A DNA stretch of 64,000 bases from Streptomyces capitiformicae (GTDB lineage Bacteria; Actinomycetota; Actinomycetes; Streptomycetales; Streptomycetaceae). The DNA lies in the NCBI RefSeq assembly GCF_002214185.1, contig NZ_CP022161.1:3905767-3969766 (forward strand), in the 5' to 3' direction. Both the position numbers and the translations under genes were made by a program. Each line of letters begins with the position of its first letter. The stretch's first letter is position 1. The notes beneath the pieces were generated by a model, which saw only the letters and a program-made list of their open reading frames with translations, ran no database searches and had not been told where the DNA came from. This document shows positions 54,742 to 63,173 of this stretch, piece after piece.

Positions 54742-55320
54742 TCAACGGGGTTGACCGGCGGGCCAGTTGCGCAGCAGGGCGTCGAGAGCGTCGAGGATCC
54801 GCTCCCAGCTCTCCTGCGAGTCGGGGGCGCTGTGGCTGAAGCCGCCCGCCGACTCCAGGCTCACGTAGCCGTGGAAGACGCTGCCCAGCAGCCGGACCGC
54901 GTGCGTCTGGTCGGGTTCGGTGAGGTCGTAGCCGCGCAGGATCGCCCGTGTCATCTGGGAGTGTCTGCCGCCGGCGCTCGCGGCCGCCGACTCCGGATCG
55001 AGCTTCAGCCCGGCCGCGGCATAGCGGCCGGGGTGTTCGCGGGCGTAGTCGCGGTAGACGTTCCCCAGGGCGGCGAGGGCGTCCTTGCCGGCCCGTCCGG
55101 CGAGCGCGGTGGCGCCCCGGTCGGCGAGTTCCTCCAGGGCCAGCAGGGCGATACGGGTCCTGAGGTCCTGGGAGTTCTTCACATGGGAGTACAGACTCGC
55201 GACCTTGACGTCGAACCGCCGGGCCAGCGCCGACACGGTCACCTCGTCGAACCCGACCTCGTCGGCGAGCTCGGCGCCCGCCTGTGCGAGGCGTTCCGGG
55301 GTGAGCCCTACGCGTGCCAT
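54742..55320 (-). CDS. TetR-family transcriptional regulator
   Basis: A 192-residue repressor. VGLTPERLAQAGAELADEVG, FDEVTVSALARRFDVKVASLYSHVKNSQDL (in parts) form the HTH at about residues 3-50; the C-terminal half (VFHGYVSLESAGGF, WERILDALDALLR) is a ligand domain of the short TetR_C type. The ATG at 55320 is chosen for AAGGA five to six bases upstream. It has a strong promoter at 55347-55352 and direct repeats upstream that could be its own operator. Confidence 0.92.
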   Translation of the reverse strand: MARVGLTPERLAQAGAELADEVGFDEVTVSALARRFDVKVASLYSHVKNSQDLRTRIALLALEELADRGATALAGRAGKDALAALGNVYRDYAREHPGRYAAAGLKLDPESAAASAGGRHSQMTRAILRGYDLTEPDQTHAVRLLGSVFHGYVSLESAGGFSHSAPDSQESWERILDALDALLRNWPAGQPR

Positions 55321-55346
55321 GACCATCCTTTCGCTCGCCGATGTCG

Positions 55347-55396
55347 ATTATCGCATTTACCTACAGCCTTTAGGCAACTGCCACTCACCTTTAGGC
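55347..55396 (-). promoter_or_regulatory. TetR promoter with two 9-bp direct repeats
   Basis: On the minus strand the -10 box is GATAAT (55352-55347), giving a leader of about 20 bases before the gene. CCTTTAGGC occurs at 55367-55375 and 55388-55396, exactly 21 bases apart (two helix turns), in the -20 to -60 zone. The second copy lies at the 3' end of the neighbouring kinase-fold gene. Confidence 0.6.
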
Positions 55397-56458
55397 CGGG
55401 AGATCGAGTCGGCGAAGCACGTCCACGGGATACGGCGTCTCCCTGCTCTCGTCTCTGAAACGGTGGAAGAAATCCGCCATCACCGTGGCGAGCGGGGCGT
55501 GGCGGGTGATGATCGCCTCGGCGGTCTCGGGGATGCCGGTGGGGCGCTCGCCCCGGGCGTACGCGCGTATCCGGGACTCGCGTTCCTCGCGCTTGTCCGG
55601 TCCGCAGTCGTACAGGTCGGCGACCAGCCAGTTCACCAGGTGGTTGAGGGCGTAGCAGCGGTCGTAGGAGCGGTGGCGGTCGAAGAAGGCCTTCTCCTGC
55701 GGGGACAGGTCGAAGCGGGAGGAGAAGGAGAGGCCGTAGTCGGTGAAGTAGAGGCGGTGGCCGTCGGTCAGGATGTTCTGGAAGTGGGCGTCGAAGTGCA
55801 GCAGGCCCCGGCTGTTCATGAACGAGAGTCCGGCCGCCAGCTCGCTCTCCACCATGGCGGAGGCCCGGTCGGCGGCCTCGGCACCGGCGGCCGTGCGTTC
55901 GCCCAGCCACTGGTGGAGGTTGCGCGGGATGTACTCCAGGAACAGCGCGACGCTCGCGGAGGACTTCTGGAGGGCCTCGATGCGGTCGCGTACGTGGGGG
56001 CCGCCGCCCCAGAAGGCGACGACGCGTTCGATGTCGGCCAGTTCCTCGGGAAGGGGCGTGGAGTCCGGCACCACCCGCCAGTGGTACATGAGGGGGAAGC
56101 CGTCGTACGCCCCCGAGAGCGCCCAGTTCGTCGTCATCGTGTGGACGGCGAGCTCCCGCCATACGCCGAAGCCGGGGCCGCCGATGCCGTAGTGGCAGTA
56201 GAGGGGGAGGTCGAAGAGGTTCGCCGTGGAGTGGACGTGTTCCGGGCGGCGCTCCGGGTCGGTGAGGGGCACGCGTTTGACGAAGACCGGGCTTCCGGCG
56301 ACCTCCAGCAACGCCGACTTGCCGCCGATACCGGTGCCGAGCGGGGCGGCCGTGTCGAGGAGTTCGGCCAGGGCGTGGTCGCTGTGCAGAGCGAGGGCGG
56401 TGGAGACGGCGCCGTGGGCGGTCAGACGCGCACCGCGTGACATGTCGGAAGAGTTCAC
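55391..56458 (-). CDS. Protein kinase-fold protein (aminoglycoside/atypical kinase-like)
   Basis: A 355-residue protein. A degenerate glycine loop TGIGGKSALLEV and the Lys in VFVKRV mark the N-lobe. The catalytic loop is LLHFDAHFQNILTDG (HxDxxxxN pattern) and the metal motif is FTDYGLSFS, with DYG in place of DFG. LEYIPRNLHQWL is the hinge region. All residues for phosphotransfer are present, so I expect an active small-molecule or atypical protein kinase; substrate unknown. Start at GTG 56458 or ATG 56443. Leftward, divergent from the M14 carboxypeptidase. Confidence 0.82.
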   Translation of the reverse strand: MNSSDMSRGARLTAHGAVSTALALHSDHALAELLDTAAPLGTGIGGKSALLEVAGSPVFVKRVPLTDPERRPEHVHSTANLFDLPLYCHYGIGGPGFGVWRELAVHTMTTNWALSGAYDGFPLMYHWRVVPDSTPLPEELADIERVVAFWGGGPHVRDRIEALQKSSASVALFLEYIPRNLHQWLGERTAAGAEAADRASAMVESELAAGLSFMNSRGLLHFDAHFQNILTDGHRLYFTDYGLSFSSRFDLSPQEKAFFDRHRSYDRCYALNHLVNWLVADLYDCGPDKREERESRIRAYARGERPTGIPETAEAIITRHAPLATVMADFFHRFRDESRETPYPVDVLRRLDLPA

Positions 56459-56639
56459 CGCTGATGCGTAGCACCTGAAGGCGGCTCACGGGACGTAATC
56501 AGCGTCGGGATCGGGGCCGTTCGAGGCGCTCGTGACGGTGGGGCCCTCTTGTTGCCCGGGAGTCGAACAGGTAGACAGCAGCACATCGTGATCGTCACCC
56601 GCACCGGCACGTCCAAGGAACCCCACTCCAGGAGGTAGC

Positions 56640-59201
56640 GTGCGTCCGCCGAGACCCGGCCCGAGATCCGCACTGTCCAGCGTTGCCGCCGTCGCTGTCA
56701 CCGCAGGATCGCTCCTGATCGCCCCGCACCCCGCGGGTGCCGATCCGAAACCCCCCGTCCGCGAGGGCTCCGCACTGCCGCAGGGCGCCGCCAAGGCCCC
56801 GGCGAGCGCGGCCCGACGAGCCCTCAGCGCACCGGTCGCCGACCTCTCCGACACGGCCGATTCCAGCCGCGGTTACCCGCGCGAACAGATCCTCTCTCCC
56901 GACCCGGAGAACCCCGCCGACAAGTCCCTCAAGCTCGGCCTCACCCCGTACCACGCCATAGCCCCGAAGCTGAACGCCCTCCAGGCGCTCGGCGACCGGG
57001 TGAGCGTCGAGATCGCCGGGCGCTCGGCGGGCGGGCACCGCCTCTACCTCGTCACCGTGACCGCCCCGGAGACCGCACGGCAGACCCGCGACCAGGCCCG
57101 TATGCGCGAACTCATCGAATCCGCCCCGCAGTCGGCGGCCAAGGACCCGGCGGTCAAGCGGAAGTACAAGACACCCGTCTTCTTCAACAACAACATCCAC
57201 GGCAACGAGTGGGAGGGCACGGACGCGGCCCTGAAGCTCGTCGAGCGGCTCGCCACCGCCGACGACACAAGGACGAAGGACCTCCTCGCCCGCAACCGCC
57301 TGTACTTCAACATCACCGCCAACCCGGACGGCCGTATCGCGGGCACGCGGACGAACGCAGGCGGCTTCGACATGAATCGGGACTTCGTGACCGCCTCGCA
57401 GCCCGAGGTGCGCGCGATGCGGCAGATCCAGATCGACAAGCAGCCTGCCGTCATGCTCGACCTGCACGGGTACGTCAACGGCACCCTCATCGAACCGACC
57501 ACTCCCCCGCACGGCGAGAACTACGAGTACGACCTCTTCCTCAAGAACACCTACGCCAACGCCCTCGGCATGGAGTCCGCCGTCAACGGCCTCGGCTACA
57601 CGCCCGAGAAGGACGGCGTCGACCCGGTCCAGATCCCCTTCCGCGACTCGGCGGAGGGCTGGGACGACTGGCCGCCGATCTTCACCCCGCAGTACGCGGC
57701 ATTCCACGGCACGGTCGCCGCGCACACCGTGGAGATCCCTCTCCAGGTGAACAACACGGCGTACGAGTCACTGCCGGTGAGCGAACTGCGCCGCCGGTCC
57801 GCTATCAATGTCGACGTGGCGGGTGCGGCCATGGAGGCCACCCTCGACTTCGTGCAGCGGAGGCGGACCTCGCTCATCGCCGACCAGATCGAGGTCTTCC
57901 GGCGCGGTGCCACGGGCGCCGCCCAGGTCCCGGTCTCCGAGGAGACCGTCCCCGGCGTGCCCGGCATCGGCCCCGAGGACGTCTACACGACCGAGTTCCC
58001 GCGCGCGTACGTCATCCCGGCGGGCACCGGCCAGCGGTCCGCCACGGCCGCCGCGCGCCTCGTCGACCACCTGCTCGCCAACGACGTACGAGTCACCCGC
58101 GCGACCCACGCCTTCCGGCTCGGCGGTCGGACGTACGCGAAGGGCTCGTACGTGGTCGACATGCGCCAGCCCAAGCGTGGTCTGGCCAACGTCCTGCTGG
58201 CCGACGGGCGGGACATCAGCGACAAGGTGTCGGTGATGTACGACATCTCCGGCTGGAGCCTTGGCCGGCTGTGGGGCGCGAGCGTGGTGGAGGTCGAGAG
58301 CGGCCGGCTGTCGGCCGTCCCCGCGCGCCCGGTGACGGCGGCGGCCCGCGTCGGTTACGTGGCCCCGCGCGGTAATCTGCGCCTCCGCCTCGACTCCCCG
58401 CAGGAGATCGCCGCCCTCAACTCCCTTCTCAAGGACGGGGTTTCGGTACGCCAGGCGGCCGACGGCAGCGCTCTCGTGCCGTCCTCGGCGCGGCGGAAGG
58501 CGGTGGCCCTGGCCAGGTCGTACGACGTGGCCTTCGACGCGACGAGGACCGTCAGAGGCACCCCCCTCCACCGCGTACGCGTGGCCGCCGCCGTCACGGC
58601 GGGCGAACTGTTCGCACTGCGGGAGATGAACTTCGACGTCGTCCCGGTGTCGACCGCGATCCTCAACGCGGGCTTCGACTGGTCGACGGCGGATGTGCTG
58701 TTCGTGTCGTCGGGCCTGTCGTACGGCGGCCTGAACGCGTCCGCGCGTACGGCCCTGACCGGCTTCCTCACCACCCACGGCCTGGTCGGCCGGGGCACGA
58801 CCGGGGCATCGCTCGCCTCGGCCACCGGACAGCTGACGGCGACCGCGGTGCAAGGCAACGAGGACGCCAACGGCGTGGTCCGCGTGGTGAATTCGGATGG
58901 CGCCGTCACCGGCGAAGCGCCCGACCACGGCTTCGTCTACGCGCCCGTCTGGTTCACCGACCTCGGCCCCGACGTCACCGTCGAGCAGTCGTACGGCACC
59001 GGCAACCCGCTCGTCTCCGGCCACTGGCGGCCTCTGGACGACGGCACGGGCGGCCCGGCAGCGGCAGCGGGACAGGCATCCGTGGTCAGCGACCCGAACA
59101 CGGTCCTCTTCGGCACGGAACCTCTCTTCCGCGACCACCCGAAGGGGGAATTCCCCCAGGTCGGGCGGGCATTGTTCACCATGGCACACACGAGCGGCTG
59201 A
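56640..59201 (+). CDS. Secreted M14-family zinc carboxypeptidase
   Basis: An 853-residue exported metallopeptidase. A signal peptide (PRSALSSVAAVAVTAGSLLIAPHPAGA) precedes a long propeptide-like stretch. Zn ligands are His 187 and Glu 190 in NNNIHGNEWEG (HxxE) and His 276 in MLDLHGYVNG. The substrate-binding segment is GGFDMNRDF. The C-terminal 400 residues form beta-rich extra domains. It removes C-terminal residues from peptides outside the cell. AGGAGGTAGC directly precedes the GTG at 56640, a near-perfect site. Confidence 0.94.
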   Translation: MRPPRPGPRSALSSVAAVAVTAGSLLIAPHPAGADPKPPVREGSALPQGAAKAPASAARRALSAPVADLSDTADSSRGYPREQILSPDPENPADKSLKLGLTPYHAIAPKLNALQALGDRVSVEIAGRSAGGHRLYLVTVTAPETARQTRDQARMRELIESAPQSAAKDPAVKRKYKTPVFFNNNIHGNEWEGTDAALKLVERLATADDTRTKDLLARNRLYFNITANPDGRIAGTRTNAGGFDMNRDFVTASQPEVRAMRQIQIDKQPAVMLDLHGYVNGTLIEPTTPPHGENYEYDLFLKNTYANALGMESAVNGLGYTPEKDGVDPVQIPFRDSAEGWDDWPPIFTPQYAAFHGTVAAHTVEIPLQVNNTAYESLPVSELRRRSAINVDVAGAAMEATLDFVQRRRTSLIADQIEVFRRGATGAAQVPVSEETVPGVPGIGPEDVYTTEFPRAYVIPAGTGQRSATAAARLVDHLLANDVRVTRATHAFRLGGRTYAKGSYVVDMRQPKRGLANVLLADGRDISDKVSVMYDISGWSLGRLWGASVVEVESGRLSAVPARPVTAAARVGYVAPRGNLRLRLDSPQEIAALNSLLKDGVSVRQAADGSALVPSSARRKAVALARSYDVAFDATRTVRGTPLHRVRVAAAVTAGELFALREMNFDVVPVSTAILNAGFDWSTADVLFVSSGLSYGGLNASARTALTGFLTTHGLVGRGTTGASLASATGQLTATAVQGNEDANGVVRVVNSDGAVTGEAPDHGFVYAPVWFTDLGPDVTVEQSYGTGNPLVSGHWRPLDDGTGGPAAAAGQASVVSDPNTVLFGTEPLFRDHPKGEFPQVGRALFTMAHTSG

Positions 59202-59216
59202 GGTCGAGGAGAGCGG

Positions 59217-60368
59217 ATGACGCAGGAGATACACGGCACCGTCGCGGACGGTTTCGAGGCGGTGCGCGAGGAGTTCGCCGCGTTCGTGGCCACCGAACGG
59301 GCCGACTACGAGGGTCAGTTGACCGCGTACGCGCACGGGCGGCGGGTCGTCGACCTGTGGGCCGGTGAGGATGTCGGGCCGGACTCCCTCTACGGCGTGT
59401 TCTCCTCCACCAAAGGGGCCGCCCACCTCGTCGTCGCGCTCCTCGTCCAGGACGGTGTGCTGGAGCTGGACCGTGAAGTGGCGTTCTACTGGCCGGAGTT
59501 CGCGGCCGAGGGCAAGGGCGCGGTGACTCTGCGGGAGCTGCTCGCGCACCGGGCGGGGCTCCTGGGAACCGACGCCGGTTTCACCCTGGAGGAGCTGGCG
59601 GACGACCGCGTCATCGCCGAACGCCTCGCCACCCAGCGCCCGTTCTGGCGGCCGGGCAGCGCCTTCGGCTACCACGCCATCGTCATCGGCGCGCTCACCG
59701 GAGAGGTCGTACGACGGGCGACGGGCCGCACGCTGCAGGAGGTGTACGAGGAGCGGGTGCGTGCCCCGTACGGGCTCGACCTCTTCCTGGGGCTGCCGGC
59801 CGAGCACGAGCCCCGCTTCCGGACCGTCCTGCCGATGACGCCGACGCCCGCGCAGCAGGCCGAGCTGGACGCGGTGCCACAGGGCCCGCACACCCTGTCC
59901 TCCATCGCGTTCAACAACCAGGTGCCGGAACGAGGCGAGCTGACGGACTTCCCCAACGCCCGCATCGTGCGGGCGAGCGGGCAGTCGTCGGCGGGCGGTA
60001 TCGGCTCCGCGCGCGGGCTCGCCGGGATGTACGCGGCGGCCATCAGCGAGGTGGACGGCCGGCCGCCACTCCTCAAGCCCGACACCATCGCCGAGATCGG
60101 CCAGATCCACTCCCACGGCCACGACCTCGTGACCCGCGCCCCCGGGGCGTTCGGCCTCGGCTTCCAGGCCACCGCCGAGACCCGCTACCCGTTCCTCGGC
60201 GCCGGCGCCTTCGGCCACAGCGGCGCCGGCGGATCCCAGGCCTTCGCCGACCCCCGCAGCGGCCTGGCGTACGGCTACACCCGCCGCCGCATGGCCTTCC
60301 CGGGCGGGGCGGCACCGGAGAACGAGGGGCTGGTGAGGGCGGTGCACACGGCGGCACTGGCGGTCTGA
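59217..60368 (+). CDS. Serine hydrolase, class C beta-lactamase/EstB-like
   Basis: A 383-residue esterase-type protein. SSTK at 63-66 is the SxxK motif, with a Lys general base. The Tyr motif reads FGYHAIVIG where true beta-lactamases have YxN, and the third box is GHSGAGGSQ (HSG for KTG), as in EstB-type esterases. No signal peptide. It starts 15 bases after the carboxypeptidase stop, with GAGGAGAGC before the ATG, so the two genes are probably one transcript. Confidence 0.92.
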   Translation: MTQEIHGTVADGFEAVREEFAAFVATERADYEGQLTAYAHGRRVVDLWAGEDVGPDSLYGVFSSTKGAAHLVVALLVQDGVLELDREVAFYWPEFAAEGKGAVTLRELLAHRAGLLGTDAGFTLEELADDRVIAERLATQRPFWRPGSAFGYHAIVIGALTGEVVRRATGRTLQEVYEERVRAPYGLDLFLGLPAEHEPRFRTVLPMTPTPAQQAELDAVPQGPHTLSSIAFNNQVPERGELTDFPNARIVRASGQSSAGGIGSARGLAGMYAAAISEVDGRPPLLKPDTIAEIGQIHSHGHDLVTRAPGAFGLGFQATAETRYPFLGAGAFGHSGAGGSQAFADPRSGLAYGYTRRRMAFPGGAAPENEGLVRAVHTAALAV

Positions 60369-60395
60369 GGACCGTACACCTGGTCCTGCACATAT

Positions 60396-60436
60396 GGCGG
60401 AGTCCGCACCCCACGTCCAGGGGTGCGGACTCCGCC
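60396..60436. terminator. Strong bidirectional terminator
   Basis: A perfect 17-bp stem (GGCGGAGTCCGCACCCC and its complement) with a seven-base loop, between the convergent serine hydrolase and oxidoreductase genes. Confidence 0.93.
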
Positions 60437-60477
60437 GTGTGCAACGACCATGAGCCGGCGTCCGTCACGGGTCGGGC

Positions 60478-61476
60478 TCAGAGCTTGACGATCATCTTGC
60501 CGGTGTTGTCGCCGCGGAGGACGCCGAGGAAGGCCTCCAGGTTGTTCTCGATGCCCTCGACGACGGTCTCGCGGTACTTGAGGGCGCCGGAGGCGACCCA
60601 CGGGCCGACTTCCCGGACGAACTCGGGCTGGAGGTCGTAGTGGTCGCCGACGAGGACGCCCTCGACGCGGAGCCGGTTCTGGAGGATCTTGACCATGTTG
60701 CGGGGGCCGGGGGTCGACTCGGTCGCGTTGTACTGGGAGATCATGCCGCAGATCACGGCCCGGCCGCGCAGGTTGAGCGCGCCTATCGCGGCCTCCAGGT
60801 GCTCGCCGCCCACGTTGTCGAAGTAGACGTCGATGCCGTCCGGGGCGGCCTCCTTGAGCTGCTCCCGGACCGGGCCGTTCTTGTAGTTGAAGGCGGCGTC
60901 GAAGCCGTACTCCTCGACGAGGAGCTTGACCTTGTCGTCGGACCCGGCGGAGCCGATGACCCGCGAGGCGCCCTTCTGCTTGGCGATCTGGCCGACCTGG
61001 CTGCCGACGGCCCCGGCCGCGCCGGAGACGAACACCGCGTCGCCCTCCTTGAAGGCGCCGACCCGCAGCAGGCCCGCGTAGGCGGTGAGACCGGTCATGC
61101 CGAGGACGCCGAGGTAGGTGGAGAGCGGCGCGGCGTCCGGGTCGACCTTGACGGCCTGCGCGGCGTCGAAGGTGGCGTACTCGCGCCAGCCGCCGATGTG
61201 CAGCACGTGGTCGCCGACGGCGATGCCCTCGGCCTCGGAGGCGACGACCTCGCCCACGGCACCGCCCTGCATGACCTTGCCCAGCTCGTAGGGCGCGACG
61301 TACGACTTGGCGTCGCTCATGCGGCCGCGCATGTACGGGTCCACGGACAGGTACTTGTTCCGCACCAGGACCTGGCCCTCTGCAGGCTGCCGGACCTCCG
61401 CCTCGACCAGGGCGAAGTCCTCGTCCTTGGGCCAGCCGACGGGGCGGCTGAGCAGGTGCCATTCGCGGTTGATCAT
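60478..61476 (-). CDS. NADPH-dependent MDR-family oxidoreductase (leukotriene B4/alkenal reductase type)
   Basis: A 332-residue zinc-independent medium-chain reductase. NKYLSVDPYMRGRM is the typical N-terminal motif of alkenal/one reductases, GLTAYAGLLRVGAFKEGD and VFVSGAAGAVGSQVGQIAKQKGA form the NADPH Rossmann loop, and YFDNVGGEHLEAAI follows. It reduces the C=C bond of enones or quinones. ATG 61476 is used, with GGAAAGG upstream. Divergent from a MarR gene, which probably represses it. Confidence 0.95.
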   Translation of the reverse strand: MINREWHLLSRPVGWPKDEDFALVEAEVRQPAEGQVLVRNKYLSVDPYMRGRMSDAKSYVAPYELGKVMQGGAVGEVVASEAEGIAVGDHVLHIGGWREYATFDAAQAVKVDPDAAPLSTYLGVLGMTGLTAYAGLLRVGAFKEGDAVFVSGAAGAVGSQVGQIAKQKGASRVIGSAGSDDKVKLLVEEYGFDAAFNYKNGPVREQLKEAAPDGIDVYFDNVGGEHLEAAIGALNLRGRAVICGMISQYNATESTPGPRNMVKILQNRLRVEGVLVGDHYDLQPEFVREVGPWVASGALKYRETVVEGIENNLEAFLGVLRGDNTGKMIVKL

Positions 61477-61497
61477 GACGGAGCCTTTCCCAATTAG

Positions 61498-61534
61498 TTC
61501 AGTACCTGAAACAACCATGCTCCTGAATATTTCA
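61498..61534. promoter_or_regulatory. Paired dyads between the oxidoreductase and MarR genes
   Basis: TTCAG-TAC-CTGAA at 61498-61510 and TGAA-TAT-TTCA at 61524-61534, both with TTCA/TGAA half sites, within the 89-base AT-rich divergent spacer. The placement suits MarR control of both genes. Confidence 0.6.
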
Positions 61535-61565
61535 TGTTGTCAAATAAAGGGGTACGCTGGAGTCC

Positions 61566-62003
61566 ATGGCCACACAGAAGACGACCACCCGCATCGATCC
61601 GCTGACCCTGGAGGTCATCGAACTCATCGGCACGGTCGTGGCCCGCTACCACGAGGAGTACGAGGACGCCGCCGCCGGCCACGCCCTCACCGGCGCCCAG
61701 GCCCGCCTCCTCGGCCTCCTCTCCCTGGAACCCCTCCCCATGCGCCGCCTCGCCCAGAAACTCCGCTGCGAGCCGTCGAACGTGACGGGCATCGTGGACC
61801 GCCTGGAGAGCCGGGGCCTGGTCGAACGCCGCCCGGACCCCAAGGACCGCCGCGTGAAACTGGCCGCCGCGACGGCGGAGGGACGCCGCGTGGCCCGCAG
61901 CCTCCGCGAGTCCCTCGACTTCGCCCGGGAGCCGCTGGCGGGGTTGTCCACGCAGGAGCGGGAGTCGTTGCGGGATCTGTTGCGGCGGATGCTCGGGAAG
62001 TGA
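61566..62003 (+). CDS. MarR-family transcriptional regulator
   Basis: A 145-residue regulator. The winged helix is LTGAQARLLGLLSLEPLPMRRLAQKLRCEPSNVTGIVDRLESRGLVERRPDPKDRRV, at about residues 40-98, with PSNVTGIVDRLE as recognition helix and DPKDRRVK as wing. One Cys (LRC) lies just before the recognition helix and could sense oxidants, an inference. GGAG close to the ATG. Divergent from the MDR reductase. Confidence 0.94.
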   Translation: MATQKTTTRIDPLTLEVIELIGTVVARYHEEYEDAAAGHALTGAQARLLGLLSLEPLPMRRLAQKLRCEPSNVTGIVDRLESRGLVERRPDPKDRRVKLAAATAEGRRVARSLRESLDFAREPLAGLSTQERESLRDLLRRMLGK

Positions 62004-62021
62004 CCGGGGGCGGCTGCGGCG

Positions 62022-62540
62022 TCAGCTCAGTGGTTCGTCCGGTTGTCTCGTTCGGCGCCCGGCCGCGTTACGGACGCGGCGCGTGCGCCCTCGTTCGGCC
62101 AGCAGGCTCAGGGCAGCGGGTGACGTGCCGATCCGCGCGTCCGCGGCGGTGCGCTGAAGCCAGTCGGATGCCGTGATGAGTTCGTCGGCGGTCCATGGCT
62201 CGTGCAGGGCGATCGCCCGCAGGAGCGTCCACTCGCGCAGGCGCCGGGTGAGGAAGTCCCGGCCGTCGATCACGGGCGTCATGGCCTCGGCCCAGGACGG
62301 GAACCGGGCGTCGGTCAGCAGCTGTTCGGCGCGGCGGTCGAGGTGGTGGACCACCGCGCTCTGCGCCATCTGCGGGTCCTCGTCGCACAGCACGGCGGCC
62401 ACCAGGTCGGCCTCCTCCCGCTCCGGGATGTCGGCCAGGGCCCGCAGGTGGCGGGCGTAGCGCCGGTGCTCGGGCGGTTCCTGGTCGAGAGGGGAGCCAT
62501 CGGCGTCGACCGCGCTCGGTTTCATGGTCCGGTCATGCAT
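62022..62540 (-). CDS. Hypothetical helical protein
   Basis: A 172-residue soluble protein not assigned to a family. It is mostly helical by composition (LRALADIPEREEADLVAAVL, LREWTLLRAIALHEPW) with a basic C-terminus ending RRTRQPDEPLS. It starts eight bases inside the end of the preceding gene (or at a second ATG, 62525), so the two are coupled. Its Arg/Glu-rich make-up and codon use look like a real Streptomyces gene. Confidence 0.7.
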   Translation of the reverse strand: MHDRTMKPSAVDADGSPLDQEPPEHRRYARHLRALADIPEREEADLVAAVLCDEDPQMAQSAVVHHLDRRAEQLLTDARFPSWAEAMTPVIDGRDFLTRRLREWTLLRAIALHEPWTADELITASDWLQRTAADARIGTSPAALSLLAERGRTRRVRNAAGRRTRQPDEPLS

Positions 62541-63054
62541 CTTCGGAGGGGCGCTGCCCTGTTCGCCAGCGCGGGGCCTCGTCGTCCGGTACGGCTGGAG
62601 AGGCGAAGTGGAACGGTACGCCGAGGTGATCGGCCAAGGCTTGCCCGGCCTCTGTGGCGGCCGTGGCCGGTGAAGGGCCCTCGGGGCGGTGGTGGACGGT
62701 GGCCAGGCGGGCTTCTCCTTCCGGGTCCTCCAGGACCGCTACCAGGTCGACGAACCAGCCATGGACCGTGTCGCCGTCCCAGAGGGCCTCTATCGCGGCG
62801 ACTCGGCCCGGGTGGGCGGCGGCGCGGGCTGTGAGGGAGGGAACGTCGAGGGGGTCGGGTGGGGTGTGTCGGACTCGGTCGACCAGGGCCTCGTAGCGGG
62901 TATGGACGATCTTCTGCGCCTCACACAGGTCCAGGCCCAGGGGACGCAGGGCCTCCCACACGATCTTGACCGCCAGCAGGTGACGGTCGTCCAGGACGTG
63001 CGCGTCGGCCTCCTGGCGGGTGCGGTCGTCCAGCTGGGTCCACCAGTCGTTCAT
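62533..63054 (-). CDS. Hypothetical protein, coupled to the next gene
   Basis: A 173-residue soluble protein of unknown function. MNDWWTQLDDRTRQEADAHV opens it; VKIVWEALRPLGLDLCEAQKIVHTRY suggests a helical domain, and WDGDTVHGWFVDLVAVLEDPEG a small beta part. No ribosome binding site is obvious at 63054. It overlaps the following gene by eight bases. It faces away from the alpha/beta hydrolase at 63174. Confidence 0.7.
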   Translation of the reverse strand: MNDWWTQLDDRTRQEADAHVLDDRHLLAVKIVWEALRPLGLDLCEAQKIVHTRYEALVDRVRHTPPDPLDVPSLTARAAAHPGRVAAIEALWDGDTVHGWFVDLVAVLEDPEGEARLATVHHRPEGPSPATAATEAGQALADHLGVPFHFASPAVPDDEAPRWRTGQRPSEDA

Positions 63055-63173
63055 CGGGGCAGCGGGGCGGGTGCGGGGACGTGATTCATGGGCCGAACGT
63101 ACCCGGGGGCGGGGCGAGGAGGGCAAGGGAATCTCTGTTGCCCGTTCCCGGGCGGAGTGTGAGGGTCGCCTCC

